This document shows positions 41,801 through 53,451 of a stretch of DNA of 64,000 nucleotides, in pieces. The notes under the pieces are model-generated. The model searched no databases, had not been told where the DNA came from, and worked only from the letters and a program-made list of their open reading frames with translations. The number at the start of each line of letters is the position of its first letter. Within the stretch, counting starts at the first letter, position 1. The stretch lies in contig JAULSN010000006.1 in NCBI GenBank assembly GCA_033439765.1, forward strand, positions 124,001-188,000, written 5' to 3'. This DNA comes from Lasiosphaeria ovina. Lineage: Eukaryota; Ascomycota; Sordariomycetes; Sordariales; Lasiosphaeriaceae. Position numbers and translations under genes: made by a program.

Positions 41801-44188
41801 TTGAGGATTTGCTGATGACCGACCGGAACCGCCGTACAAGAGTTTGTCCGACCGTATGCATATTGGGTGAATTCCAATCTCTTACACTTGGCCGTCTACC
41901 ATGCCGACACGGCTGAGGTGAGGTTCCTGCTCCAGAACAACTTCCCCGTTGACGAAAAAGACTGCCAGGGGGCGACTGCGCTGTCACTTGCCAATTACAA
42001 ATTGCACCAAGATCTGGACCCCGAGGAACAGTTAAACCTTGCCGAGATCAAGATATTGCTGATCCAAACAGATGGAACACATCATGTCCCTGTTAGCTTT
42101 AGAAGCTCTCGTAATGTTGTTGCCAGTTCTACCTTGGTGGCCTCATTTGAATGGGAGGTGCCAAGCGTGATCCAGCTGGAGATTAACGACCCTTCAACCC
42201 CGCTCAAAGACCCGATGGAAGCGCTGTCCAAGATAGTCATCCTAACGGGATCCAGAAACCGCTATCGATGCACAACATGCGCGGAATTCATGGGTGCCGA
42301 GTGGCCTGACCACGGAGGCCCGGTGCTATCGCTTATAGGCAGAGCCCTTGGTCAGCTTTTTCGGGCTATCAATCGCCGTGATGGTGGCAAGCAGGGCATG
42401 GACGAGATGCAGAGCATGAGCGTACATGTATCTGGCGCCGACCACGAAATGAAGGTTTCGATGGACCGCATCACCGTCAAAATGCCGCTGGCCTATCTTA
42501 CCCTCAGGGACACGAACCGCCACCATATCATCGAAGCATTGCGATGGCTAGTCACGGCGGTGAGACGCTGTGAGACAAAGACTCTCCAGATGTCTTCTGC
42601 CTCTCAGCGGCTGCTGTCTCTCTTGCCGCATTACTTGCCGTTGATTAGCAGCCAACTGGAGCCTCTCAAGCCGCTCACGAAAGACGACGTTGGTGACTCA
42701 GACTGCTGGGTCGCCATGTTTCGGGAGGGGATCGTGGCCCGCCATACCTTGACCGGGAGCCTCCACAACTGGGGCCGCGGTCTTAGGATCGATTTCGATC
42801 TAATGGTTCATATATCGGCTGTCGGGGTATATCAAATGCTCGAGGACGAAGAGGGGAAGCCAGTGTGCCAGGTTCTGAGTGGGTTTCGAACTGTCTTGGT
42901 GCCCATCGATCGAAACCCTGACAAGAAAGCCATACGATGGCACTTTGAGTCTTCGGCAGGCAGCGGCGGGAACGAGTTCGAGGCCATGAATGCGTATGCC
43001 TCAGAACTCGTACAGGCAAATGAATGGCTCAAGATTCAGAACCCGGAGGAGTTCCATGGCAAAACGTGCTATGTGGGCTGGTCCGAGAGGGCAGTTATTC
43101 TCCTCGGGACTGAACGCCGGCAGGAGAAGTTCTCCATTAGCAAGTCGGTTGCCCTCGGGCAAGTCATTGAGCTGAGCGGCTTTCAGATGAACGCCCAGGC
43201 CAATCTCGCATCGGTGTTGCCCATCCCGCTTAACGTCACAATTGGCGCACAGTACTCGTTTCGATCAACCACACAGGCCTTCCAGCCAAGCGAAGAGTAC
43301 CTCTCAGCTTTGCACCAGACCGTATCGCAGGTTGCTCTTGTGTTGGATACGGATAGCGAGCAAGCATGGTTGGTGCCAGGCCTGAATCTGCATTTGCACA
43401 TGTGCCATCGGTATTTCTCCGAATTCAAGGAGTTAAACGAGGTTCAAGAAGATCCTATACCGTTCGCAGAACCATCGGTCCACGGCCATAGAGAAGCGCT
43501 CGGAATCCTTCAGAGAAACGGCCATGTTACCGTCTTTCGAACCTAGACCTCTGTCGAGACATTGACCCCTGTCGAGACATTGAGCAAGATGGCCGTCTGG
43601 CAGATCTTCATGGCAACGTATAAAAATCTCGCAGAGTCAAGCACGACAAAGTTGGCGTCAAAAAAACACAAACTTAGGGGAGCCGAGCTACAGGATATGG
43701 TAGTACGCCCGCCGTCCGGGAAAAGTCCTCTCATGGAAGTCAAGGACAAGAGGATGGACCCATGGCTCCCTTTGTCCAACCTTGCCGATGTGGTCGTGGT
43801 CTGCAAAGGTCTCGGCGCCGCTATCCAGCCAGAAACCCAAGGAAACGGGGTGGCGTGCCAGTGCCAGACCATGCCCAGTAGCAAGTATTACCTGGCAGCA
43901 CATACCTGGTGCCTTGGACAGATACTTCAGAGGGGTCGAGTCGTCCAGGAGCCCGGCGAGCTCGGCAAGGAGGTTTGCTACATTGACGGGCATCGATGGG
44001 CCACCAACCCCCATAAGCCTCCTTGGGTGGTATGCCCGCATGGCGCCGAGCAGGGATCGGTCTGGACGAACCCTGAGTTCTTCCAGAATATGGAGGGCAA
44101 GGGTAACAGACTAGTTAAAAATTCCAACCCTCCGAGGGAAGTCGGGATTCCAGACACCGGCGTGCTTGTTTTTGGGACTACGGGATAA
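38881..44188 (+). pseudogene. Protein kinase - patatin - ankyrin composite protein, multiply broken
   Basis: One plus-strand gene in order: kinase N-lobe (DTFVLKTYKD with the VAIK-type Lys; IVKYYGSF; IILEHADGGSLVDFF), intron 39175-39228, catalytic loop YHGDIKPSN, LADFGVS, GDIWSLGCVF; a patatin domain (LCLDGGGLRGLSSLFVLRRL; AGSGTGG, where the GTSTG nucleophile Ser is replaced by Gly); GC-AG intron 40048-40108; LIAILLGRF; introns 40334-40436 and 40557-40621; APTLFDSVTVGGSQFMDGG (catalytic Asp); DNPINAMWHEV; then SNLLHLAVYHADTAEVRFLL (ankyrin) and a long conserved C-terminus to 44188. Lesions: frameshift near 39090-39105, G9 frameshift at 40701-40709, TGA 41467-41469, frameshift near 41830, TAG 43544-43546. 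The glycine loop is not seen. Patatin phospholipases are known fungal NLR-type effectors; a kinase fusion is less usual. Confidence 0.7.
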
Positions 44189-44983
44189 GCGGCTTGTTGG
44201 GTACTGATTTCTGGGATAACGAGCCAGTGGGCAGTCGTGTAATTAGTTGTTAGGTAATTAACTGCAGACAACCCCTGATGTCGGGCAGAAAACGGTGTTG
44301 GATGGAATGGCAAGATTAATGAATCTGCTGTGGGAGGGGGGAAAGGGTATCGGCCTATTTTTCCGGGTTGGCTAGCACTTCCTTATCATACAACTGAGTC
44401 TGCTGTAACCGTGTTCCTCCCTCGTGCTGTCTTACCAACTTCCCATGTTCTAGGCAGCATGCAAGCAGGTGTAAAGAAAACAGGCCTAATTAGACGATAT
44501 CTTTGGTTTCATAGGACGCCGAAAAAGACCTCGTCTCGAGCCAAGTTGTATGACAATTACTCCGTAGAAGCCGGATAACTACGGCGGAACAGGAATTTGA
44601 ACCAGCCGGCGTTCTCGTCAAGTTCGCCATGCCAGCTTGCACGACCAACAAGATAGACCGTCTAGCTTAGCCGCGTTTCATTCCTATCACTGGCGAGAAT
44701 TTCGCCATTCATGAACCCCATGTCATAATTGATTGAATACCATGCAGTCGTGGGAGGGACCGGGCTAGATCCGAACTCGATGGGTGGTATTCACAGGTGT
44801 TATGAAATCAACAACGGTGCTCTCTGTTCTCGCACAGCATCTTGCGATCGCCACCAATTATGGACACCCCTATCCCATAAAATCACCAACCAAAACGAAC
44901 AGCGAGGCACTTAAAGAGTCAAATTACCCAATTATCGTCGAAGCGTCCGGCCCAGCAACCAGAGCTCTCAACCAGAACATATA
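44189..44983. other. Intergenic
   Basis: Convergent 3' flanks. No feature seen. Confidence 0.35.
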
Positions 44984-47900
44984 TCAGTTCGTGCCGAGAT
45001 CCCACAGCCGCTTGAACTCGCTATCCCGGGCCAGGAGAGCCTGGGGGCTATCCCACTCGACCAGCCGGCCGCCGCTCATGACAGCGACGTGGTCAAAGTC
45101 GGCGACGGCGCCGAGGCGGTGCACAATGGCGATAACGGTGCAGCCGACGAACTGCTCACGAATGACATCCCGGATCAGCCGCTCGGACCGCTCGTCGATG
45201 TTGCTGCTGGCCTCGTCGAGCAGCACGATCTTCTTGTCGGCGAGAATCGCGCGCGCGAGGCACAGCAGCTGGCGCTGGCCCTGCGACAGCCGGTCCGCGT
45301 CCAGCTGGCTGTCGAGGCCGCCCAGCCGCTCCACCACGTCGCCCATCTTCAGCCGGCGCAGGACCGCCAGGATCCGCTCGTCATTGCCGCTCTGCTCCTG
45401 CTGCTGGCGGTGCGGAACCAGGTTCTTGCGGATGCTGCGGTTCTTGAGGAAGAAGGGGTGCTGCGGGACGACGGCCACGGCGGCGCGCACGGCCTGGCGC
45501 GGGAGCGTGGCGATGTCGACGCCGTCGAAGCGGACGCGCGACCCCGGCGCCATCTCCAGCAGCCGCAGCAGCGTGCCCAGCAGCGAGCTCTTGCCGCTGC
45601 CGCTGCGCCCGCAGATGCCGACCTTGGCGCCGGCGGGGATGTCGAGGGTCACACCGCGCACGACGGGGTCGCCGCCGGCCGTGTACGCTGCAACAAGGTT
45701 CTCGATCGCCACGTGCCCGCGCGCCGGCCAGTGCTGCTCGGGTGGCGACAGGCGCTCGGCCGGCAGGTTCTCGTCGGCGGTGTCGTCGCAGAAGGCCTTG
45801 ACGCGCGCGACCGACCCGAACGCCGTCTCGCACTGCGTCCACTCCTGGATGACGGCGGTGAGCATCTGGCTGAAGGACATGACGTTGAGCACGGCGAGCG
45901 CGACGAACTGCGGCGAGAACTGCGTGCGCAGCTTGACGACCAGTATTAAGAGGAGCGCCGCCAGCACCGCCACCATCAGCTCCAGCACCACGCCTAGCCA
46001 GCGCTGCACGCAGAACAGCAGGTAGTATGGCCGTTGCGATGCGTCCAGCAGCTCGAGGTACTGCTCGCGGAAGGACTTTTCCCACGCGAACGCCCGCACG
46101 CTCGCTAGCCCCTGCAGCAGGTCGAGGAACTGCGTGAATAGCGGCGACTTGGCCTCGAGGTCGAGCAGCCGGATCTGCCGCGACGTGCGCAGGTAAAACT
46201 TTTGCAGCACTGCACGACTGTGGTTAGTGGCGTATTTTCTCGGGGACTGGGGGCGAGAGACGGGTGGGTACGAGAGAAAAGAAAAGGGAGAAAAGGAGAA
46301 AAGAACTCACGCCAGCAAAAGAGCACAACCGGCGGCAGCAGCGCCGCGAAATACCCCGAAAACACCGTCATCAGCACGCCGCCCATGACGAGCACAAACA
46401 AATCATGTGAGAGATCAATAAGCTCAAACGGCAGCTCGGTGTCGATGATCGACATGTCCTGGCTGAAGCGGTTGGTGGTAACCCCGACATCGGTCCCAGA
46501 GAAGAAGGCCAGCGGGGCGCTGATAACCGCACGCAGCAGGCGCGCGTGCAGAACCTCGGAGCTCTGCGGCGTGAGCACAATGGCCCACACGTACAGCGCG
46601 ACGACCATGCTGGCCAGCGCGACGCCCGAGACGAGCCCGTACAGCCCGAGGTAGAAGCTGTTCGTGGACGAGTCGGCGTGCGCGTGGCCCGTCCAGAAGC
46701 TGAGGAGCAGTTCCGTCATCTTGTAGCCGCCCGCGAAGAGCGAGATGGACGCGATGAAGAGCACCAGGTACCGCGCGCGCACGGTGCTGAAGTAGTACCG
46801 GTAGGTGGCGAACTCGCTTGGGGCGCGGCTGGGCAGGTCGGGCTCCCGGCTGGTGCTGTTGGGCGGCGGGCCCGCTGCTCCGTGGTCGGTCTTTGTCGGT
46901 CCGGCATCTTCGGGCGTCTTGGCAGAGCCATTACGGATAATGTTGAGGCCTTGGAGATAGTCCGTCTCGGAGCGCAGTTGCTGGAAGGAACCCTGGTGCA
47001 GAACGCACCCGTCCTCGCTCAGCGCGATGACGTGGTCTGCGTGCGCAAGAGTGTGGACTGGGGGGGGGGGCCTGTCAGTAATTACAGACACGCATGCCAG
47101 AACTTAGGGGGGGGGCAGACTTACTGGTGCTCGTGATGCAGACCACAGTAGTGCCAATCTCTCGAAACAGTCCCCCGTCAGCAAAGAGGGCCTGCTGGAC
47201 GTGCTCGGCGGTCGCGGCGTCCTGCCCTGAAAAGACGTCGTCGAGAAACACAATCTGCTCCCTGGAGTAGACGGTCCTAGCCAACGCAAGGCGCTGCTGC
47301 TGGCCGCCGCTCAGCGAGACGCCGGCGCTGCCGGCCTTGGTGGCGTCCTTGCTGGGAAGGTCGCGGATGTCCTGCTCGAGCCCGCATGCGTGGACGACGC
47401 GGCCGTACCAGTCTCTATCGTAGCTAGACACGCCGAGTATATTCTTGCGGATCGTCAGGTTCTGGATCCACGGCGTCTGGCCGACGTAGGCGGCGTTGCG
47501 CGCCCCCGTGTACACGAAGCCCTTGCACGGCTGCGTCTCGCCGAGCATGGCCTTCATCAGCGTGCTCTTGCCCGCCCCCACGTTGCCGATGATGAAGGTG
47601 AAGTGCGCCTTGCGGATCGTCACGGAGATGTCTTTCAGGATGGGCGGCTCCGAACGCGTCCAGCCGAAGCTGGCGTCGGATACAACTACCAGCGGGGCCC
47701 CGGCCGGAAGTACCGGATCTCGCTGGAAGTCCTGCAGCTCGATCACGGTGCCACTCTCGTGGGGCCTGGAACTGACATCAGTTGAGACATCGCCGCTGTG
47801 GCTGTCACCCGGGAGCAAGGGCAGACGATGGTCTGCGCGGCTCTCTGACAACAGAAAGTTCTGGATACGGCCAAAGCATGCCAGTGCGGTGGTAGTCATG

Positions 47901-50076
47901 GGTATCGCGCGGAGAAACGTGATTATGGGGTTTGTCAAGAGGTAGACCAAAGAGAGCGAGGCGTAGGCGGTGCCGGTGTCCAGAGGCTGGCCGGTGGTCT
48001 TGGACATGATGACAAAGGTGGCAAACGTTGCCAGCGGCGCTCCGACCTGCGTGATTCCTCCTGCTCGACGTCAGCATTCGACTGCAGTCTCCGGCTGGAG
48101 GAGGCATGGGATCCAATTAATTACCAATGAGCACGCGCAGGCACAAGAGCTTGCGGTAGTCCTTGGACAGCCTCAGTTCCTTCACACGGAGACCCTGGAC
48201 CATGTCGGACACCATGTCCGACAGGGCAAGCATCTTGACTTCCTGTAGCAAACAGTCAGTTTAAGAGGGCGATCAACAGCAACTCCGGCCAGCACCAACC
48301 TTCATGGAGCCAAGCACCGATGCTGTCACATCAACCCGTGTCTGGATGCTGCGGATCCACTTGCGCTGCGCCTGTCCCGTGTAGCTGGCCAGCTGCATGA
48401 CAGCGACAGTCGCGCCTAGGAGGGTGTTAACCGACTTCTTAGTCGGTATCAAGCGTGTAGTTACGCACCTATTGTCACAACGATTGGGGCCACGGCGGCC
48501 GCGCCGAGGTTCTGATACAAGAGATACAAAGCCACGCCGCACTCGATGGGCGAGGCCCAGAGCTCGTGCAGCAGCGCAGAGGTCTGGCATATCGTCTCCG
48601 TGTCCGTGGACATGAGCGTCACTGCGACTGCGATTCCGTTAATTAGCGGAAGGCGCTGGGGCGCGTCGCGTTTATAGTAGGGTTCTTACTCGATTCGTCG
48701 AGGGCTGTCACGCTGAGGTCGAGGGTCTTGCAGAAGATCTGGGTGCAGAGGCTGCCCCTTACTGACGTGACAAATCTGAGTGTATGTTCAGTCTGGTGTT
48801 AATTACTAGGAATATTTGCGGCCCGGAGCAGCTTACCGATATGTCCTCTGATAATAGAAGGCGTTGGAGATCTGACGACTGTCAACACCCTTCTTTCAGT
48901 AGCCCATGATAGAGTCCAAAGCTTACCGCCCGCCCTATCAAGGCCAGAAACCATGCCCCAGTCAAGGCCCAGCCAACGGCATCAGGCTGTGACGCATCCC
49001 CACTAAACGACGTGGTTGTCTTGATGAGGAACGGCAGCGAATACTTGAAGGCGATCAGGAAGAGACGAGCCAGCACGCCAGACGAAAAGACGGATTTGTT
49101 GGCCCACACTGTGGATAAGGCGAGGCTGTGTTTCCTAGATTGGTTTGCTGGAACAGTGGTGAGTAATTTCCCAAACTAAACTAAACCAGAAGTCTTCATA
49201 CCCGATGCCCACGCCTTTTGCGCTCTGGCGAGCAGCTTCCTCGCCACCATGTCCTCGTGGATCGGATACCTGAGAGTTTGTCAACAATTGGGAATAAAAA
49301 CCGCGAGCGCCGAGGAGGCGGCACACACATCACATACATGTCCTGCATGGTCAAGAACCGGCCAAAGCCCGTCCTCAACAGCGGATTCAGCCACCAATAC
49401 ACGCCATGACTCAAAATACTGCTCGTCATCTCCGGCGAGAGGTGTTGGTACCGGTCCAGAAGAATCGAGCGCTTCCCCCACGCCTCGGCCCCAAGGACCA
49501 GCAGCTTAAGCACCACAGCGGCCGTGAACAGGCGGGCCACGACGCCCGTGTGCATGTGCAGCAGCCACAGCGTGCGGGCGATGACGGCGTCGAAGAGCAG
49601 CGTGAACAGCAGGTACACGGTGATGACGGTCGACGGGGCCAGCGCGCGCGCGTGCTCGGCGTGCGACACGACCAGCAGCAGCAGCCCGCTGACGAACACC
49701 AGCACGCCCGCCGCCGTTTGCACCGCCGTGCGCACGGGTCCCAGCGCCCAGTACAGCAGGATGCTGAGCTGTAGCGCTGTGTACAGCGCGATCAGTCCCT
49801 AGAGAGGAGGGATTTAGTAACATGGAAGAGAGACGGAAGAGTCGAGATACTCACCAGCTTGACAATGGACCGCGGGCTCTTGGCCACCTTGCGCGGCTGC
49901 TTCATGAGCCAGAACAGCCGCTGGGGCGCCAGCAGCAGGAACAGGGCCGAGGGCACAATCGACAGGACGGCGCCCTCAAAGGCGAGCGTGAAGTCGAAGC
50001 GGCCCGTCGCCGCCGGGCCAAAGTCGGCCTCTAGCAGCCACTCGGCCGAGCTGTTGGCGGCCATCATGTTGTTCAT
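44984..50076 (-). CDS. ABCC (MRP-type) full-length ABC transporter
   Basis: An ATP-driven exporter of conjugates or toxins, or a vacuolar pump, with many short exons. ATG 50076 opens TMD0 (first donor at 49854; second exon from 49798), with helices in 49740-49200. TMD1 is spread over exons 49110-47900. NBD1 has Walker A GNVGAGKST, Q-loop YVGQTPW, signature LSGGQQQR and Walker B IVFLDDVFSG. A linker leads to TMD2 (YLVLFIASISLFAGG; ALASMVVALYVWAIVL; VLVMGGVLMTVFSGYFAALL). NBD2 has Walker A GRSGSGKSS, VVPQHPF, signature LSQGQRQ, Walker B IVLLDEASSNID and switch IVHRLG, ending at 44984. Asp rather than Glu after Walker B in NBD1 is the usual ABCC asymmetry. Introns near 47100 and 47065 contain G9 and G11 runs. 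I did not resolve every exon border between 49200 and 48000. Confidence 0.88.
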
Positions 50077-51027
50077 TTTGGGCAGTAGTGTGCAAAGTAT
50101 AGGGGAACGTGCCAGGAATTGATGGCGAGGGGCGGTGTTTGCTTTTCACCATTTATCTAGAAACGAATTCAATCCGGGGTGTAATAAAGTCGAAGTTGGA
50201 ACGCGTGTAAGCACTGGACCCAAAATCTAAGGCACGCCTACCCACCTTACGTGTAATAATACTGCACCGTCCGTCGAATCTACACGCGTGTCGCCTCTAT
50301 TAATATGATCTGCAGACCCAGTCCGAGGACTTGGTTATCACATCGCACGAGAGATCAAGTCTCTTTACCTACACAGTACTTTTTTGTTGCCTTCCTTTCC
50401 CCGCACCAATTACATCATCCTCCCCCCTGTAATATGGCGGACGCATCCCCGCCACGCAAGCAAGCAACGCAGCCCTGCACGTTGCGCAGCCCTGCACGTT
50501 GTCTGTCATGTACGTAAGTTGAAAATGTCACTGGCTGGCTGCCCAATTGGGCTTAGGATGAACCTGTCAAGTCCGAGCCGCTTGCGTGGCGGAGTCTCTG
50601 ACGTGATTTTTCGCCATTGGTTCGATTCGGTTCAGGGTGTTGGTTCCTTTTTGGGACTTGGGAGTCGGGGAGTCAGACCCTTTCTTCACCGCTGCTAGTT
50701 ATGTTAATTTGCAACATGGATTAAATACAGCCATACATACCGTGTCGTCGGGCCGGGATTGGGGCTCGGGAACGTAAGGCTATCGTCTTACCTCCGATTC
50801 TGCGATAATAATCCTAAGTGAATTCGTTTTTCCGGACTTAAATTTTCATTTATACCTGACGCCTTTGGATGACAGCCAGCCTGCCCGTCGATGCAGACTG
50901 TTGTAATTGGTTACGTAGGTCCCAATCAACCCATCTCCTGCAGGCACACAGGCACGGAGAGAGATGGGGGCCAAAATGGTAAGACAAAACTAAAAAGAAA
51001 AAGGGACCCTTCTCCAGAGAGCCGAGC
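50077..51027. other. Intergenic, upstream of the ABC transporter
   Basis: No gene is supported. It holds the transporter promoter and the 3' flank of the tRNA gene. Confidence 0.35.
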
Positions 51028-51032
51028 AAAAA
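51028..51032 (-). terminator. RNA polymerase III terminator (T5 on minus strand)
   Basis: Five A on the plus strand give TTTTT eight bases beyond the tRNA 3' end. Confidence 0.6.
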
Positions 51033-51040
51033 GAAGAATC

Positions 51041-51155
51041 CGATCGAGCTGGGACTCGAACCCAGAACCTTTACCAACTGAGAATATCAGCCCGACCCGT
51101 GGTGAGCGGGCCAGTTCAACCGGAAAGTAACGCGCTACCATTGCGCCACCCGACC
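51041..51155 (-). tRNA. tRNA-Arg(CCG) with a 43-nt intron
   Basis: All arms pair on the minus strand. The acceptor is GGTCGGG/CTCGATC (7 pairs, two G-U); the D arm is GCGC/GCGC with loop AATGGTA (A box). The anticodon stem is TTACT/GGTAA and the T arm CTGGG-TTCGAGT-CCCAG (B box). The loop reads TT-CCG-G, then the intron, then T, so the anticodon is CCG, reading CGG (Arg). The exons are 51155-51120 and 51076-51041; the intron (51119-51077) starts one base 3' of the anticodon, the canonical place. The mature length is 72 nt, with G at the discriminator position. Confidence 0.85.
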
Positions 51156-51521
51156 GTGTTCGACCCCATGCTGCAAGGCATGGCGGTGGATCGATGCAGG
51201 TTTGGTTGCGCAATATGCTTGATAAGGGTGGAGCAACCTGATTAGGTGTTTGTTGTGTGGAGCGCGATTCGTTAGCAAGCACTAGTTCTCGGATGACATT
51301 CTCAGATCGATCCCGTGTTCAGCTATTCGACGGCTGTGTAGTCTGTCAGTGAGAACTGAAATGGAATCTTGGGTAATTATATAAAATCTTGCATTGCTCG
51401 TGTCTGGGCTCTGGTACAAGCAACATAGCCAATTTGTTATCCAGGGAACGTGGTGACGCGTCATCGAAAGAAAACCCTAGCCAGGTCGCCCAGCTGTCTT
51501 TCAAAACAAGAGGGACAAATC

Positions 51522-51607
51522 GGAGAATGGAAAGAGAGAAAGGGAGAAGGAAAGGAAGTAAGGGAAGAAGGCAAAAAGGAAAAAGGGAAAAGGGAAACGA
51601 GAAAAGG
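51522..51607 (+). repeat. Homopurine (GA-rich) tract
   Basis: About 85 nt of almost pure purine (ggaaagagagaaagggagaa...), just downstream of the polytopic membrane-protein gene on the opposite strand. It is capable of triplex formation; function unknown. Confidence 0.7.
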
Positions 51608-51712
51608 GCTGTGTTAGTGGGTATGGACCAAATCGACTCCTAGAACCCGTAAATTCGTGACAAGGCCGGTGCAAATTGAGCAACCGGGCCTACCGCCTCC
51701 AAGGCCGCATCC

Positions 51713-53451
51713 TCAGGTGCGGTGCGGGGCGCTGTGGTCCGTGTAAATGACAGACGGCACGTTGTGGCCGTGCTGCGCTCCGACAGAGACGGGGTAGCCC
51801 GGCTGGAGGCTGCCGGGGCTGTGGGGCAGCGACCACGACGTCGTGAAGCCGGGCATGACGGGGCTCATGATCCCTTTCTCCGCGACCGGCGCGCCAAAAT
51901 GCAGCCGGCTGCTGCTGGGGTCGTGCACCAGCGTGCCGGCCTTGCTGTAGACCCTCTCGCTGTAGCGCTTGCTCATTTCTGCGGTCATGTGGACGACGGC
52001 AATGTGTCAGTGTTGCGGTCTTGAGAAGATGGTCTAAGGTTTTGGTAGACTCACCGCTGGTCGTCTGGAAAAAGTTGAAAAAAATCGCCGCGGACATAAA
52101 GATGGGCACCAATTGGCCAAATGAAGTGGCGTCGTCCTCGCTGCCCTTGCCGACCTGGAGCCAGCCCGACCACTTGACCCATGACCGTAGTCCCATCAGG
52201 TACTGGGAAGTTTGGACGACGGCAGCGCCACTGATGGAAACCCCTACCACCATGTAGATAGCAAAAAGCCCCCTGAAAATATTCTTCCAAGACTCATTCG
52301 GGATGCAACAGGTCTTCAGCCGGCCCTTGCAGATCTTCGTGCCCATGCTGTACTCCTCTGGGCTGGCGCCCTCACCGTCCTCCGACAAGTCGCGCCGCAG
52401 AAAGCGCACAACATCAACAATAACGGCCACGCAGTACCATAGCAGGATGATGATGTACCAGTTCCAGCCCTGGATGTGGTTGCCGGGCGTGCTTTTAAAG
52501 AAGGTGTTATAGGCCTGCGGGGCCGACGCCGTTGACTGGCCTAGTGTCTTGGTGAGCTGCTGGAATGCGTTTTGGAAGCACGCCGCGGCTAGGAACATGT
52601 TGCTGCCGGTCTCGTCGAGCGGCGGGATCCCAGTCGGGAAAGAGCCGGTCTGGTTGTTTCCGTCGCTGTTTTGGTTGGACAGTAGCAGCCCCGTCACGAT
52701 GAACACGCCCGTCATGATGAGTACGCGGATCCCACCCATCCATGGGAACCGCCAGTAGTTACGGACAACGGTAACGGCCATCAGGTGCGTCGCACACGTC
52801 AGCAGCATCATGTTGGCGATGATGTTGTAGTGGTACGCCGTAATTTGGCACCCTTCCCACTTTATTGTTCATGGATTAGCAAATCTACCTTGACTACTAG
52901 CATACTGAGGGGAAGGGTTCAGGACATACGTATCGCAGCGTGAGAGCGTAGGCGGCACCCGTGAAGATTTGCTGGTCACTGCAGCTCATGACAAGCGTCT
53001 CACATACGAGCGAGATGCTGATAGAACTGAAACATCTTCTCATGCTCTTACTAACCTTGTGTCTAGAAAATGGTCTCGCGGTTAGCTCCAAATGCCAATT
53101 AAATGTTCAGTGCTGGTCAGGCAGGGGTGAAAGCCTCACTCAAAAGACTTCCCACTTTTTAGCCCGGAAAACTTGCACAACGTCCAGAGGACATCAATAG
53201 CGCTCAGGCCGAGGGCAAAAGACGTGATTCCAATGAATACAGAGATGATCTAGACACGGTAGTCAGTAGGTGGTCCCATCCGAAATACAACGGAGAAAGC
53301 AACGCACGCCGATACCGGCAACATCTGGGTTGGGTTCAATCTGTCCCTTGTTGATACCACCCGCCGAGGGAGGGTTGGTGTCGTTGCGGTAAACACAGTT
53401 CAGTGTCTTGTTGTAGTGCGCACACACTTCAGCCGAAACGTATGCGCCCAT
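51713..53451 (-). CDS. Fungal polytopic membrane protein, orphan family
   Basis: ATG 53451 opens a short luminal N-terminus with Cys residues (CAHYNKTLNCVYRNDTNPPS). Exons follow with TM segments near IISVFIGITSFALGLSAIDV, a conserved SDQQIFTGAAYAL motif, ITAYHYNIIANMMLLTCATH, GIRVLIMTGVFIVTGLLL, NWYIIILLWYCVAVIVDVVR, IFRGLFAIYMVVGVSISGAA and LVPIFMSAAIFFNFFQTTS. After an intron (donor GTGAGT near 52053, acceptor CGCAG near 51981) a cytosolic tail rich in Pro/Ser/Gly/His ends ...YTDHSAPHRT at 51713. The DQQxxTG motif followed by a Tyr/His helix is shared by a large set of ascomycete membrane proteins without known function. Small introns separate the first three exons; their exact ends were not fixed. 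Confidence 0.65.

Noticed and set aside
44784..46025. Plus-strand 413-codon frame
   Set aside because: Antisense shadow of NBD2 of the ABC transporter, which has all catalytic motifs on the minus strand.
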